DNA from: Halichoerus grypus | Taxonomy: Eukaryota; Chordata; Mammalia; Carnivora; Phocidae | Length of the DNA stretch: 64,000 nt | Assembly (NCBI RefSeq): GCF_964656455.1 | Contig: NC_135717.1 | Span: 145,342,308-145,406,307, forward strand | Direction of reading: 5' to 3' | Part shown: piece by piece, positions 15,650 through 27,636 of the stretch | Numbering within the stretch: the stretch's first letter is position 1 | Layout of the letters: the number at the start of each line of letters is the position of its first letter | Position numbers and translations under genes: made by a program | The notes under the pieces: generated by a model | Databases searched by the model: none | What the model was told of the DNA's origin: nothing | What the model saw: the letters and a program-made list of their open reading frames with translations, nothing else

Positions 15650-16330
15650 TTTTTTAATTACATTTTTTTATTGAGATAATTGTAGATTAACATGTAGTTT
15701 TAAAAAATAATGCGGAAATATCCCTTGTACACTGTCCAGTATCTCCCAATGGTAACATTTTTATTGGTGCGGTCTGCTAATCTTACTCAGATTTCCTCCG
15801 TTTTACTTGTAATCATTTGTGTGTATTAGATACAAGTGTTATCATCTGAATATGCTCACTTACCTACTATTCCAGTCAAGATACTGAACAGCTCCAATGC
15901 TACAAGAATCTTTCATGTTGCCCTTTTATTACTGTAACCACTATCCACCCCTGACTCCTGGGAATAACTAATCTGTTCTCCACTTATAAAATTTTGTCAT
16001 TTCAAAAATGTTATATAAATGGAATCATGTGATATGTTACCTTTTGGTTTGGGCTTTTTGCTCAACATAGTTCCCTAGAGATTCATGGAGATTTGTCGGT
16101 ATTGTGACATGTATCAATATCCATCCCTTTTATTGTTGAGTAGTATTACATGGTATGGATGTAGTAGAATTGGTTTAACCATTCACCTACTGAGGGACAT
16201 TTTGGTTGTCTCCAGTTTGAGGCTATCATGAATAAAACTGTTGTGAATATTCATGTAAGTTTTAGTTTGAACATAAAATTTCTTTTTTCTGGGATAAATG
16301 CCCAAGAGTATAGGCAATACATGGAGATCA
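15650..16330 (-). mobile_element. old L1 fragment, antisense
   Basis: Plus-strand text such as attcacctactgagggacat and tttggttgtctccagtttga, ending in gggataaatgcccaagagta, is typical reverse L1M 3' end. Confidence 0.5.
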
Positions 16331-16769
16331 GTCCAATTAAATCATTTATATGTGAAAGAAATTGGACGGAAATAAAATCATAGTTGATGAGTACAGTATT
16401 TTTCAAACTTTTTTCCTTAAACAAAGACCCACAGTAAAACAAATTACACATTACACTGCAGCTCATGCACACATGCATACATATATACCCACTTAAAATT
16501 GAAACAAAAGTTTTTAAAACAATTTTTATCTTTAACATATATAGTACACCTATAGTTTATTTTCTGACCTACCCTAATTTTTCCTATCCTATTACATCAT
16601 TAAAACTTTATGATGAAGAGCCACTGAATTAATATCTTGATCCACTAATGGGTTATCATCTGCAGTTTGAAGACTATTGGGCTAGGGGATATTCAGAAGG
16701 ATCCTGGGCAGATGAAGAGCTTGACTAAGTTTGGAGACCATTTCATAGTGGGAAAAGCACTGGTTTTGG

Positions 16770-16990
16770 ATTCAGGATCTCTCAATTAGGGCCCTGTCCC
16801 CATTACTTATTAGCAATTAATGACTATATGAAGTTAAGTAAACTCTTCAAACCTTGGTTTTCTTATGAATACAATGACTATAATGACCTTATACCTGTTA
16901 ATTTGCTCTGATGATTATCAATCACACAAAGTGTCTTCGAGTGCCTGGCTTGTCACAAATACTCAATACCTGGAAGCTAATGGTGGTGGA
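16770..16990 (+). repeat. MIR SINE
   Basis: The order 'gactatatgaagttaagtaa', 'tcaaaccttggttttcttat', 'gcctggcttgtcacaaatac', 'tcaatacctggaagctaatg' is the core-and-tail layout of a MIR. Confidence 0.55.
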
Positions 16991-17525
16991 TGATGATGAT
17001 GATTACATGAAGATATACTGTAATGTACTGCTTAATCCATATCCATCACAAGCATTAAAGGTTTAAATAATATAAATATTGGTCTTATAAGCCACATATT
17101 GTCCATTATTACAACATATTGTTGTTAAAAACATGTGGCTATCTATAGTAAAATTAACAACTATGAGTTAATGAGTAGAAACTAATCATATGTTGCCCCA
17201 TATATAGACTTAGGTTGTTCTCTAATGAGTATTCTTTTTTTTTTCTTATGAGTATTTTAATCTCTGAATAAGAAATGTATTGAATAAGAGAGTATTATTA
17301 GAGTTGATCATTTTGTAGTCAAACAAAGAAATAATGAATTAATGAAGAGAGAAAACCGTGTTCTTTAATATATAGTACAACCATAATAAGATATGATGAA
17401 AGTATCCTAGATGCAAATATTTACACGGAACATGTTGGATTGGTATAACACATTAAACAACCCATAGTTTTTACTCGTTTTATCCTCTTCAATTTTTTTT
17501 AAATGGTTCTGTGTTTATTATGAAG

Positions 17526-17673
17526 GATGATGGAAAATGATGATGATGATGATGATACAAAGCTCAAAGAAGAAATAGAAGCTGAATTGGATAAAATCAG
17601 CATTTCTTCATTAGAAAAAGATGATGTTGATAGTGATTCAAAATCAGACACCCAGAGTGATGATAGTGATACA
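17526..17673 (+). CDS. LRRIQ1: LRRIQ1 first coding exon
   Basis: Begins the LRRIQ1 reading frame. An acceptor-like ...ttattatgaag ends at 17525, and the ATG is at 17527 with a second in-frame ATG at 17530. The peptide is MMEN, six Asp in a row, then TKLKEEIEAELDKISIS and an acidic Ser/Asp-rich tail to SDDSDT. A clean donor (ACA|gtaagtg) lies at 17674. The stretch IEAELDK-ISISSLEK is, from memory, the N-terminus of LRRIQ1. LRRIQ1 is a poorly characterised large protein with coiled-coil, IQ and LRR segments, probably connected with ciliated cells. Residues 1-49 are encoded, and the exon ends in phase 0. Base 17526 is non-coding. The open frame runs on into the intron after 17673, but that part is not exon. 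Confidence 0.88.
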
Positions 17674-18787
17674 GTAAGTGTTAAATGCTGGGCTTTTAAG
17701 AGCCTTTTAACTGGAGTAAACTTTGTAGGAGAAGTATTACTTTTTTCAGTTTGCTTTACATTGTTATCTCATTTTTTAACTTTACAATCACTTTTAAACA
17801 ATGTATATTGTTAGATATTTAAATATAAAAAGTACATTGAAGATAGAAGTCACTTATAATTTCACATGTATATATGTGCATTTTTTTGTAAAATTAGTAT
17901 TAGACATAGAATTATTTATTTGTATACTACTTTTTAAACTTAAATCATGAGCTTTTTAATGTTATTAGATATACATGAAAAGCAAAATTTATGTGAAATC
18001 TTTAGACCTATAGAAATAGTTATTTTTTGGAAATCAAATATATTATCTTTTCATTTGTATATTTCCCCCAATGTTTATATGCTTAGAAAATTTATTCACA
18101 GATTCATTCTTTTACATCAAAATCCTCAAACTAATGGGAATTTATTTTCAAGTATATTATATAATGTAGATCTAAGTAGAAATTTTCCTGCACATATTTA
18201 GTTAATATTAATGTCACTTGATGAATAATCTACCTCTTCTTAATTGATTTGTCTTATCGTTTGTATATGTTTAGTTGTTATACATATAATCTATCCAAGG
18301 CTCTCTATTCTTTTCCATTATTCTGTTAATTTTTACCCTATTGTGGTTTTTTATTATTAAGTATCAAACAGGTCAAATTCCTTGTTTTGCTTTTTCAAAA
18401 TTTTCTCCACTAAGCTTTTTCCCAAAAAAAACCTCATTTGTTAAGTTTTGAAGGATAATTCTACTTTGATTTTTAATTAGGATTGCAATAACCTCTATAT
18501 TACTTTTGGAAAGTTATAATTTTTATATTATTATGTCTTTTTATCCATAGCTAATTCAAGTGAGGCAAATTTCTGAAATTCTTCATTTGAATATGAGAGG
18601 CAACAGAATCATGGATGTACTTCATAATCACCTGAAAATGAAAAGCAAATTTTAATCAAATATACTTGTTTGAACTGATTTGCACATTTTGCTCAAAGTT
18701 TTGGTGTATGAAAACTTCATCAAATATTTGATACATAGTTTTAATAAACAATTTAACAGTTTCTTTCATTTTTTAAAAAAATTTTAG

Positions 18788-18899
18788 GATTTGGATGAGT
18801 TACCTGAGTCAGTTCTTCATTATATTAACATCATAAAGAATAAGAGCAAAACTGTTGAAGAGCTCCTTCTTCAGGACTTGGAAGATACTGATGTTTTAA
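18788..18899 (+). CDS. LRRIQ1: LRRIQ1 coding exon 2
   Basis: Acceptor attttag at 18787, donor gtaag at 18900. It encodes DLDELPESVLHYINIIKNRS-like sequence (here IINIIKN is read as YINIIKNKSKT) and VEELLLQDLEDTDVL, residues 50-86, plus the first base of codon 87. The acidic helical LLLQDLED segment follows on from exon 1. It ends in phase 1, matched by the 2-base start of the exon at 23067. Confidence 0.88.
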
Positions 18900-19183
18900 G
18901 TAAGTAGTTTTTTTTTTTTTTGAAGTACAGTTTTTATCTGTTTGACAGATAAGTTTTCTGTAGGCATGAATAATTTATAATTTAGAAAAATGTACTGCTT
19001 GAAGTTCTTAGCTGTTGTTATATACATGTATATGCATTTCTCTCTTCTATAATATCTATAATATGCTGGATTGTTTAATTTAGTCCATTAATTTTTTCCT
19101 TACTAGTCTCTTTATATGTCCAATAAATACTAGCCACCAACAGTTTGTTTTACCAGTCCTAATTAAAACCAGACACTCTATTA

Positions 19184-19513
19184 CAGTTGATTCTTGAACA
19201 ACACAGGTTTGAACTACATGGGTCATTTATGTGCAGATTTTTTACAGTACAGTACTGTAAATGGATTTTCTCTTCCTTATGATTTTCTTAATAACGTTTT
19301 CATTTGTCTAACTTTCTTTATTGTATGAATACAGTATATAATACATATAATATATAAAATATGCCTTAATAGACTGTTTATGTCATTGGTAAATGTTCTG
19401 GTCTACAGTAGGCTATTAGTAGGTGTGTTTTGGGAGATCAAAAGTTATATGCAGATTTTTGACTGTATGGGGGGTTGTCACTCATAACCCCCATGTTGTT
19501 CAAGGGTCATCTT
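19184..19513. mobile_element. Tigger-type (pogo-like) non-autonomous DNA transposon
   Basis: Ends are inverted: cagttgattcttgaacaaca at the left and tgttgttcaagggtcat at the right, after a TA. The interior (tctcttccttatgattttct, agtaggctattagtagg) resembles MER8/MER44-type Tigger derivatives. Non-coding, inside LRRIQ1 intron 2. Confidence 0.7.
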
Positions 19514-20477
19514 TGCATTAAAAAAAAGAAAATTAGTCACAGGAATATTTTAGAAGTATCGGTTTATACATTTTTTGGAAGAAAAACGTAATTTACATCG
19601 GAAACCTAACAATTTTTATTTGCTTCAACTGAGCAAATTTACTTCTTGGAATTATTCCAAGAATAATAGAATGATCAAAGATTTAATTAGAATTAATCAT
19701 GGCTTGGTTTATAATGAAAAATGGCAACAGCCTAAATGTTCAACAGGTCTCGGTGTAACCAACAACACCCACTAAAAAAGATGGCTTAGATAATATTTAA
19801 TGGCATAAAAATGTTCATGATATAATATTTAAAGTTATTCTAAAATTCAGGTTTATTTATGCAAATATTAGCATAAATTACAATGTGGTTATTCATAGAT
19901 ATTCATTCAACAAATATTACTGTGTGAAAGGATCTGTTTCAGCCACTGAGAATATAACAGAGAACAAAATAGGCAAAGGTCTTGCTTTCCTATTCTAATG
20001 CTCCAGTGTGGGGAGACAGACTTGAAACAAATAAATATGTAATATTTTAATAATGATAATTTCCATGAAGGAAACAATTTAAGAGAGGGGATAGAGATGG
20101 AAGGTTGCTTTTTTAGATAGAGGAAGTAAAGGAAGGCCTCTCTGAGGAGGTGATATTTGAGCAATGACTGAGAAGGAAAGCCACATGGATATCTCAGTGA
20201 ATGAGAAGGGGAGCCACATGGATATCTAGAGAGCCAGTGTTCCAGAAAGAAGGCTCTGTAAAGGCAAAGGCACAGATCCTATTGGGGTCAGATCATATAG
20301 GGCTCTTATAAATCATGGTCTGGGCTTTGGATTCTACTCTGTGTGTGTGAAGGTTTTTGAGTAAGGAGTGTCAATATCTGACACATTTTTGAGGCAATCA
20401 TTCTGGTGATTGTGTAGAAAAGATAACCCGAGGTAGCAAGAGTCAACTACAAAACTATTGCAATATGGTGATTAGAG

Positions 20478-20639
20478 GGATTCCTTGGTGGCTCAGTCAG
20501 TTAAGCATCTGCCTTTGTCTCAGGTCTTGGTCCCACATTGGGCTCCTTGCTCAGCAGGGAGCCTGCTTCTCCCTTTGCCTGATGCTCCCCCTGCTTGTGC
20601 TCTCTCTCTCTCTCTGATAAATAAAATCTTTAAAAAAAT
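20478..20639 (+). repeat. CAN-SINE
   Basis: Sense SINEC, gattccttggtggctcagtc to AATAAAATCTTTAAAAAAAT, with an internal deletion of the 'atgatcccagggtcctggg' box. Imperfect TSD around tatggtgattagag. Confidence 0.88.
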
Positions 20640-21357
20640 AGTATGGTTAGAGATGAGAGTGATTGGAGTAGAAATGATAAAAAATACTCATAATCTAGAA
20701 ACTATTTTTAAGTTAAAAAGAACCAGAAGTATTTATTGATGGATTGGAGTGAGAGGAGGAGAGGAAATTGACTCCAGGATTTTTGTCCTGAGCACCTGTG
20801 TGAATGGATATGTAAAGACTTACTCTATGTAGATGCTTCAAATTGGCAGTGATTATCTGTAGTTGAGTTATAGGGAATATTAATGATTTGCTTATGTATA
20901 TTTACTAAAGTTTATACAATGAAAATATATTATAAATATATTGGCAATTATATAGCCTAATTAAGAAAAAAAAAGGAAACACAATTATAGAAAATTAGTT
21001 ACATGAAAGGTTATATAACGTAATTATAGCAGTGGTTTAGAAAATTATGAGATCTCACGTATAGTTCTGATCAAATAAGTATGATAGTCTCAGTGAATAA
21101 AATATTTTTCCAAGAAAATTCAAATGATCAAAATTGCTTGAAAAAAAGTGGAAAACATGATTAAATCAATAATCTGGCAAGAAAGTGGAAAAAGTTTCCT
21201 TCTCAAATATCATTAGAAATTAGTATGATTAAAAAAAATAAAAAAAAGAAATGAGTATGATTTTACAGTTGAATTCTTACAATCCATCAAGGATAAACGA
21301 ATCTGCAGATTATATAATATTTCATTTATAAAAAGCTGCATATTTCAAATATAAAGC

Positions 21358-21360
<3 letters not shown>

Positions 21361-21409
<49 letters not shown>
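21361..21409. repeat. (AC)n microsatellite
   Basis: About 24 uninterrupted AC units in LRRIQ1 intron 2; likely length-polymorphic. Confidence 0.98.
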
Positions 21410-21413
<4 letters not shown>

Positions 21414-21545
21414 AAACCAGAGGCTGATTTCACTTATGAATGTAGATATATTAATTAGGGCTCTCAGTTATAGACAGAAGCTACTTGAGCTACTTTAAGC
21501 AGAAAGGTTTTGGGGGTGTTTGTGTCTTTGTTTTTATGGGTAGAG

Positions 21546-21960
21546 GTTAGATGTTTTGGTTATTTAGTGCTGCAAAACAAACTGAGTGGTTTAAAATAAC
21601 AATAGTTATTATCTCTAATGGTTCTGTGGGTTGACTGAGCTTAGCTAGGCAATTCTTGCTTGCTGTGTATGCATTCACAGTTAGATGTTGAATAGGGACA
21701 CAGTCATCTGAAGCTTTTAGTGGATTGGAATTCCAAATATGGTTCCCTGAAATGCTTGTCAGTTGATACTAATTGTTGGGTGGGAGTTCAACTGGGGCAC
21801 CTGGATGGTCAGCTGGAGGCACCTATGTGTGGTATCTCTCTATGGCTTACATGGCACCTGGATTCTGAGGAGTTCCATGAACAAAATCCCAATAGACTAA
21901 TGTGGAACCTTGTAAGGCTTCTTATGATCTAGTTTCATACGGGGTCAGCCCAGGTTCCCT
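21546..21960. repeat. dispersed repeat copy A (family not assigned)
   Basis: Shares the pattern gctgcaaaacaaactgagtg ... ttctgtgggttgactgagct with 43300-43800 and 58075-58330, so these are three decayed copies of one old mammalian repeat. I do not assign the family. The 70-codon ORF here is repeat debris. Confidence 0.45.
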
Positions 21961-23066
21961 GTGGGAGGGAACTAAACAGTGAATGCATACCAGGAAGTGT
22001 GGAAGAGACATCTTTGAAGACTAGCTATTCCAATGAATAACACAATTGTTAATAGAACTGAAGAAATACACTCTAGTCCGAACATACAAATTGTAAAAAA
22101 TATACACACACACATACATTGTTAAACTGGGTTGCAGAAAAAGCTGCTGTCTGATATAATTAAGATATTCGGAGACATTAATCTTCTACCACACACTCCT
22201 ATCTCCAACCCAAAGCTCCCTCTATCATAATCTGGGCCAGAAAAATGAAAATATTGCTCCCTGTCTCTCTTCACGCATAGTATTTTTATGGAAATAAAGA
22301 CTTATGCAAATATATCAATTGGCAGAACCTTAATCACCCTCAGAAACCTAGCTTCAAAAGAATCTGGAGAATGTTATTTTTGCTTTGTCAGCCCCTCACA
22401 TGGGAAAACAGGCTCCTGAGACTGTGAATAGATGTCAAAGAAGAAAATCTGTAACGCCTGACAAAATAGGTGTGAGTAGTTAGTGAACCAGCAAAACAGT
22501 CATCTGTGAATAATAGTTTACTGTTAATGAAGATTAACATGATAGAACACATTAGCTGAAAAAGGAAAAAAATTAATTACATCTGCACAGATGATAAAAG
22601 GACAATAAAATTCAATAAAAACTCATAAAATCAGAAATGACAGCTCACTTCATTCACATTAGTAATTATCTTTTAAACTAATACTTTTATTAAAGTGTGT
22701 TTAGTATCTTGTGCAAGGTTATATTGCTAGTTTGTGGCAGTAGAATTGAACCTTCATTGATTTCTAATCAAGGTGTCACTGCAGTATCACACAGCATTAT
22801 ACTGCGTATGTGGAAAATAAACTTTGGTCTAGAATATGAAAGGTGATCAAGAGAGTGCTTTATAAATTTGTTACTTTTATTTTTAGAACAAAGATTACAG
22901 ATGTCCTCTGTTCTTTATATTTCATTATTTTCCTATTGTTTTGAGTCACTGATCAAGAATATACTATGATAGAATTTGAGATTAAAGGATAATGAAAGGG
23001 TTTGAGATTTTAACATGCTTTGCCCTGCTCTAATATTTAAAGCTATAATACTTTTTCTTTCTCTAG

Positions 23067-23158
23067 ACTATAGTTATGGAGTGGTTCCTGATAATCACAT
23101 GCATTTAAGGATAGAATTATCAACTGAACATAAAGAAAATCCGGAACAGTTAATAAAG
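23067..23158 (+). CDS. LRRIQ1: LRRIQ1 coding exon 3
   Basis: Acceptor ctttctctag at 23066 with a strong pyrimidine tract; donor AAG|gtatat at 23159. It completes Asn87 and encodes YSYGVVPDNHMHLRIEL and STEHKENPEQLIK, ending on a codon boundary at residue 117. The frame remains open past the donor for 26 more codons, but the continuation is intronic because the next exon joins perfectly from 24971. Confidence 0.87.
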
Positions 23159-23258
23159 GTATATGATCAATATTTGAAAGTACTCAATATTACAGTTAGA
23201 AATTTACCTTTCCCTCTTATGAAGGATGATAGTTCCCTGATTTAAAGTTCAGTGATAA

Positions 23259-23438
23259 GGGCACCTGGGTGGCACAGTCCGTTAACTCTTGGTGACTCTT
23301 GGTTTTGGCCTAGGTCATGATCTCAGAGTTGTGAGATGGAGCCCCATGTCCGCAAAAGATTCTTTCTCCCTCTCCTTCTGCCCATCCCACAGCTTGTGCA
23401 CTCTCTCTCTCTCAAATAAATAAATATTTAAAAAAAAA
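23259..23438 (+). repeat. CAN-SINE, old and diverged
   Basis: Sense SINEC, gggcacctgggtggcacagt to AAATAAATAAATATTTAAAA, with an internal duplication of 'gactcttgg' type. It lies just 100 bases after LRRIQ1 exon 3. Confidence 0.85.
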
Positions 23439-23736
23439 GTAAAGTCCACCTATTAAAACTTAAAAATTTAATTATCTTTAATCAAATCATTTTTGGCTTT
23501 ATGTTTTCCTCTGGCATATAATATACAAAAATTCAAATTTCAATTTTAAAAATATTAGAAATAGTGATTTGAATCATCAGTAATTGGGAATTTAAAATGC
23601 ATGTAGATGAAACAGTAGAACTATACTGTATGATAGTTTTTCCCTAAAAACTCCAAGGAAAACAATAAATATAATGTTTATTACCCTGCTTAGGAATGTA
23701 CTGTGTTCCAGCAGAGACTTTCAATATCCCATGGAG

Positions 23737-23944
23737 GGATGCCTGGGTGGCTCAGTCCATTAAGTGTCTGCCTTCGGCTCAGGTTATGATCCCAGGGCCC
23801 TGGGATTGAGTCCCACATCGGGCTCCCTGCTCAGCGGGAAGCCTGCTTCTCCCTCTCCCTCTGCTCCTCCCCCTGCTTGTGCTCTCTCTCTCTCTCTCTC
23901 TGGCAAATAAATAAATAAAATCTTAAAAAAATAATAAATCAATA
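23737..23944 (+). repeat. CAN-SINE with TSD
   Basis: Sense SINEC, gggatgcctgggtggctcag to the A-rich tail. TSD aatatcccatgga at 23723-23735 and 23945-23957. Confidence 0.93.
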
Positions 23945-24524
23945 AATATCCCATGGAAATTTTAAATGTAGAACATCTTATGTTAGTTTAAAAAAAGATA
24001 AAATATAAAAATTCGTAAAGAAATAAGAGTAAGGGAGAGCCTAGCAATTTTGGTTAAAACCTCCAGAAATATATTTGAGAAATTTCTTCTACATGTTCAG
24101 CATCTTGGACTCATTTTACTTCTTATTTTACCTAGCTATCTCTAATTTTACCTAACTCTACTCTGCTCCCTAAGATGTTTAACATAATTTGAAAACTGCT
24201 TATATATATGTCTCTTACTCTCTTTTTTGGTAACAAACTTGAAATATTAATTTTGAATTATCATACTGCTACTTCATTGAAATAGAGATCCTATATCTTT
24301 CCAACTAGAATATGGTAGAAGTCTAATTATGGAAAAGTATTCCTCAACATTATGATTTTTGCATAATTCAGGTTAAAGTGGAGAATAGTTCCATTTTTTT
24401 AAACATGCTGAATGTATTAGCTGTTTGTAGATGTGAGCAATCACTGTAGTTAAGAAATATAGAAATGTATTAGGAAGAAAGCGAACATTAGTAGAAACAC
24501 TTTGAAATGATTTTCGAGCAATAT

Positions 24525-24725
24525 TTTTTGCTTTCATTTGAGTATGGTTAACATACAATGTTACATTGGCTTCAAGTATACAGCATAGTAATAAAACGTC
24601 TCTACACATTATGCTGTGCTCACCACAAGTGTAGCTAACATCTGTCACCATACAAAGCTATTACAGTATCATTGACTATGTTCCTAATGCTGTACCTTTT
24701 ATTCCCATGACTTATTCATTCCACA
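24525..24725 (-). mobile_element. old L1 3'-UTR fragment, antisense
   Basis: Reads tttgagtatggttaacatac, atctgtcaccatacaaagct, actatgttcctaatgctgta, a reverse L1M/ME 3' UTR pattern. Confidence 0.5.
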
Positions 24726-24970
24726 GATTTTCAAGCAGTTTATTTGAATATTGTGGGTAAATATAAGAAAGTGATTAGAATTCTGAAAAACAAGGAGGGT
24801 AAAATATAGTCTGCTTGGATGGGAATAAGATTTTTAGTGTGCTGTAGGGTTGTATTTGAGAGAGACTGAAAGTAAATAAAGTTCTATGTATGTGTATATA
24901 AAGCTTGATATATTATTAAAATGATTGCTTTACTCTTTCTTTAATTATTGGTACTCTTTTAACCTTTTAG

Positions 24971-25088
24971 ATGTTATCTGAAATAGAAAAAGAAGAATTT
25001 CTGAGGAATAAAACCCATTGTGGCAGTCCTGATTCTATTCCAAAGCCTGGTCCTCATGATTTGCCTGTGGATGAACATGTTTTGCCAG
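24971..25088 (+). CDS. LRRIQ1: LRRIQ1 coding exon 4
   Basis: Acceptor aaccttttag, donor CCAG|gtgcac. It encodes MLSEIEKEEFLRNKTHCG and continues to HDLPVDEHVLP, residues 118-156, plus one base of codon 157. The internal Met at the start is not an initiator. The intron that follows contains a full-length-3'-end L1 inserted in an older SINE. Confidence 0.88.
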
Positions 25089-25340
25089 GTGCACTAAACT
25101 GCTCAATGATATTTTTGATAAGTTTTATGTGATTGACCATAGTTCTCTGAAAAAAATTTAGAGAGTTTTCTTTTGACATTTAGAAAAATACAATCATGAT
25201 ATTTGAAAATTATTATGCCTTTACTGTACTTAGTTAAATTCATATTTTCATAGTTTTTTATGCCTCCTAAATTAACTTGATTTAAATATATTTAAAATTT
25301 TCATATATATCTGACTGAAATAGATATACCCAGCCTTGGA

Positions 25341-25497
25341 TTTTTTTTTTAGATTTATTTATTTTAGAGAGAGAGAGAGAGTGAGCAGGGGGAGAGGGAG
25401 AGAAGCAGACACCCTGCTGAGTGGGGAGCCTGACGCAGGGCTTGATCCTACGACCTTGAGGCCATGACGAGCCAAAATCAAGAGTCAGAAGCTTAAC
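25341..25497 (-). repeat. CAN-SINE, body part (split by L1)
   Basis: Antisense SINEC interrupted after 'aagagtcagaagcttaac'; its head resumes at 27261-27297 beyond the L1. Outer TSD cagccttggatttt / caggcttgaatttt frames the whole SINE. Confidence 0.88.
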
Positions 25498-26727
25498 TCA
25501 TGGATTGGAAGAACAAATATTGTGAAAATGTCTATGCTACCTAGAGCAATCTATATATTTAATGCAATCCCTATCAAAATACCATCAACTTTTTTCAAAG
25601 AAATGGAAAAAATAATCCTAAAATTTGGAACCAGAAAAGACCCCGAATAGCCAGAAGAATGTTGAAAAAGAAAAGCAAAGCTGGTGGCATCACAATTCCG
25701 GACTTCAAGCTTTGAGCTCTATTACAAAGCTGTAATCATCAAGACAGTATGGTACTGGCACAAAAACAGACACATAGATCAATGGAACAGAATAGAGAAC
25801 TCAGAAATGGACCCTCAACTCTATGGTCAACTCAACTTCACCAAAGCAGGAAAGAATATCCAGTGGCAAAAAGACAGTCTCTTCAACAAATGGTGTTAGG
25901 AAAATTGGACAGTCACATGCAGAAGAATGAAACTGGACCATTTCCTTACACCACACACAAAAATAGACTCAAAATGGATGAAAGAACTAAATGTGAGACA
26001 GGAATCCAACAAAATCCTAGAGGAGAACACAGGCAGCAACCTCTTCGACCTCAGCCGCAGCAACTTCTTTCTAGAAACATCGCCAAAGGCAAGGGAAGCA
26101 AGGGCAAAAATGAACTATTGGGACTTCATCAAGATAAAAAGCTTTTGCACAGCAAAGGAAACTGTCAACAAAACCAAAAGACAACTGACAGAATGGGAGA
26201 AGATATTTGCAAATGACATATCAGATAAAGGGCTAGTATCCAAAATCTACAAAGAACTTATCAAACTCAACACCCAAAGAACAAATAATCCAAACAAGAA
26301 ATGGGCAGAAGACATGAACAGACATTTCTGCAAAGAAGACATCCAGGTGGCCAATAAACACATGAAAGAGTGCTCAACATCACTGGGCATCAGGGAAATA
26401 CAAATCAAAACCTCAATGAGATACCACCTCACACCAGTCAGCATGGCTAAAATTAACAAGTCAGGAAACGACAGATGTTGGCGGGGATGCGGAGAGAGTG
26501 GAACCCTCCTACACTGTTGGTGGGAATGCAAGCTGGTGCAGCCACTCTGGAAAACAGTATGGAGGTTCCTCAAAAAGTTGAAAATAGAGCTACCCTACGA
26601 CCCAGCAAATGTAGTGATCTAAAGGGGCACATGCACCCCAATGTTTATAGCAGCAATGTCCACAATAGCCAAACTATGGAAAGAGCCCAGATGTCCACCA
26701 ACAGATGAATGGATAAAGAAGATGTGG

Positions 26728-26797
<70 letters not shown>

Positions 26798-27260
26798 GGA
26801 ATATTACTCAGCCATCAAAAAAATGAAATCTTACCATTGTTGTATGTATGTAGTACATACAACAATGTAGATGGAACTAGAGGGTATTATGCTAAGCGAA
26901 ATAAGTCAATCAGAGAAAGACAATTATCATATGATCTCACTGATATGTGGAATTTGAGAAACAAGGCAGAGGATCATAGGGGAAGAGAGGAAAAAATGAA
27001 AGAAGAAACCAGAAAGGGAAACAAACCATAAGAGATTCTCAATCTCAGGAAACAAACTGAGGGTTGCTGGAGTGGAGCAGGGTGGGAAGGATGGGGTGGC
27101 TGGGTGATGGACACTGGGGAGGGTATGTGTTGTGGTGAGCGCTGTGTATTGTGTAAGGCTGATGAATCACAGACCTGTACCCCTGAAACAAATAACACAT
27201 CATATGTTAATAATAGATTGATCTAAAATAATAAAAAATTAAAAAAATTAAAAAATAAAA
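25498..27260 (+). mobile_element. L1 LINE, 5'-truncated, nested in a CAN-SINE
   Basis: Sense-oriented L1 3' end. ORF2 C-terminal sequence is recognisable ([40 protein letters not shown], the Cys-rich segment) but the frame is broken and shifts between 25684 and 26622, so it is dead. The 3' UTR carries a TA/CA microsatellite (26728-26795), a perfect hairpin (26835-26867), and a poly(A)-like end (27221-27260). Target-site copies are agagtcagaagcttaac (25481-25497) and aaaagttggaagctaac, diverged. It is in the same direction as LRRIQ1 and sits in the intron between exons 4 and 5. Confidence 0.9.
26728..26795. repeat. (TA)n(CA)n microsatellite inside L1
   Basis: About nine TA units followed by about 25 CA units, in the L1 3' UTR where the family has gatgtggtatatat-acaca. 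Makes a spurious His/Thr ORF. Confidence 0.97.
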
Positions 27261-27297
27261 AGTTGGAAGCTAACCGACTGAACCACCCAGGCGCCCC
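27261..27297 (-). repeat. CAN-SINE, head part (split by L1)
   Basis: The terminal segment agttggaagctaaccgactg ... ggcgcccc completes the SINE that begins at 25341. Confidence 0.85.
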
Positions 27298-27338
27298 CAG
27301 GCTTGAATTTTTAAGTATCCTTTAACTATGTTCCTTTA

Positions 27339-27342
<4 letters not shown>

Positions 27343-27379
<37 letters not shown>
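27343..27379. repeat. (CA)n microsatellite
   Basis: About 18 CA units, just beyond the nested SINE/L1 insertion and 260 bases before exon 5. Confidence 0.97.
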
Positions 27380-27381
<2 letters not shown>

Positions 27382-27636
27382 TTATATTAAGTTTTGTGGT
27401 ATAGTTAAGGCAAGTTATGTGATTTCTTTATTGACTGAAGTGGAACTTCCTTGTATATGACTGCAATAGGATTTTTATGTATATTCAAGAATGTATTTTT
27501 TTGGCATATTATCACTTTTACTTTGGTAATACATTGACCTTATTTCTTCATTTCAAAATTACTTTCATACTCTACATTAGGTCAGTTTTGAGAGGCTTGA
27601 TTTTAAGAATAATAATCTTTCTCTTCATGAATACAG

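Noticed and set aside
17674..17814. Continuation of the exon 1 reading frame
   Set aside because: It follows a consensus donor and reads into hydrophobic, non-conserved sequence; the next true exon joins at 18788.
25684..26826. Several overlapping plus ORFs up to 231 codons
   Set aside because: They are pieces of a broken L1 ORF2 and of the TA/CA microsatellite, not host genes.
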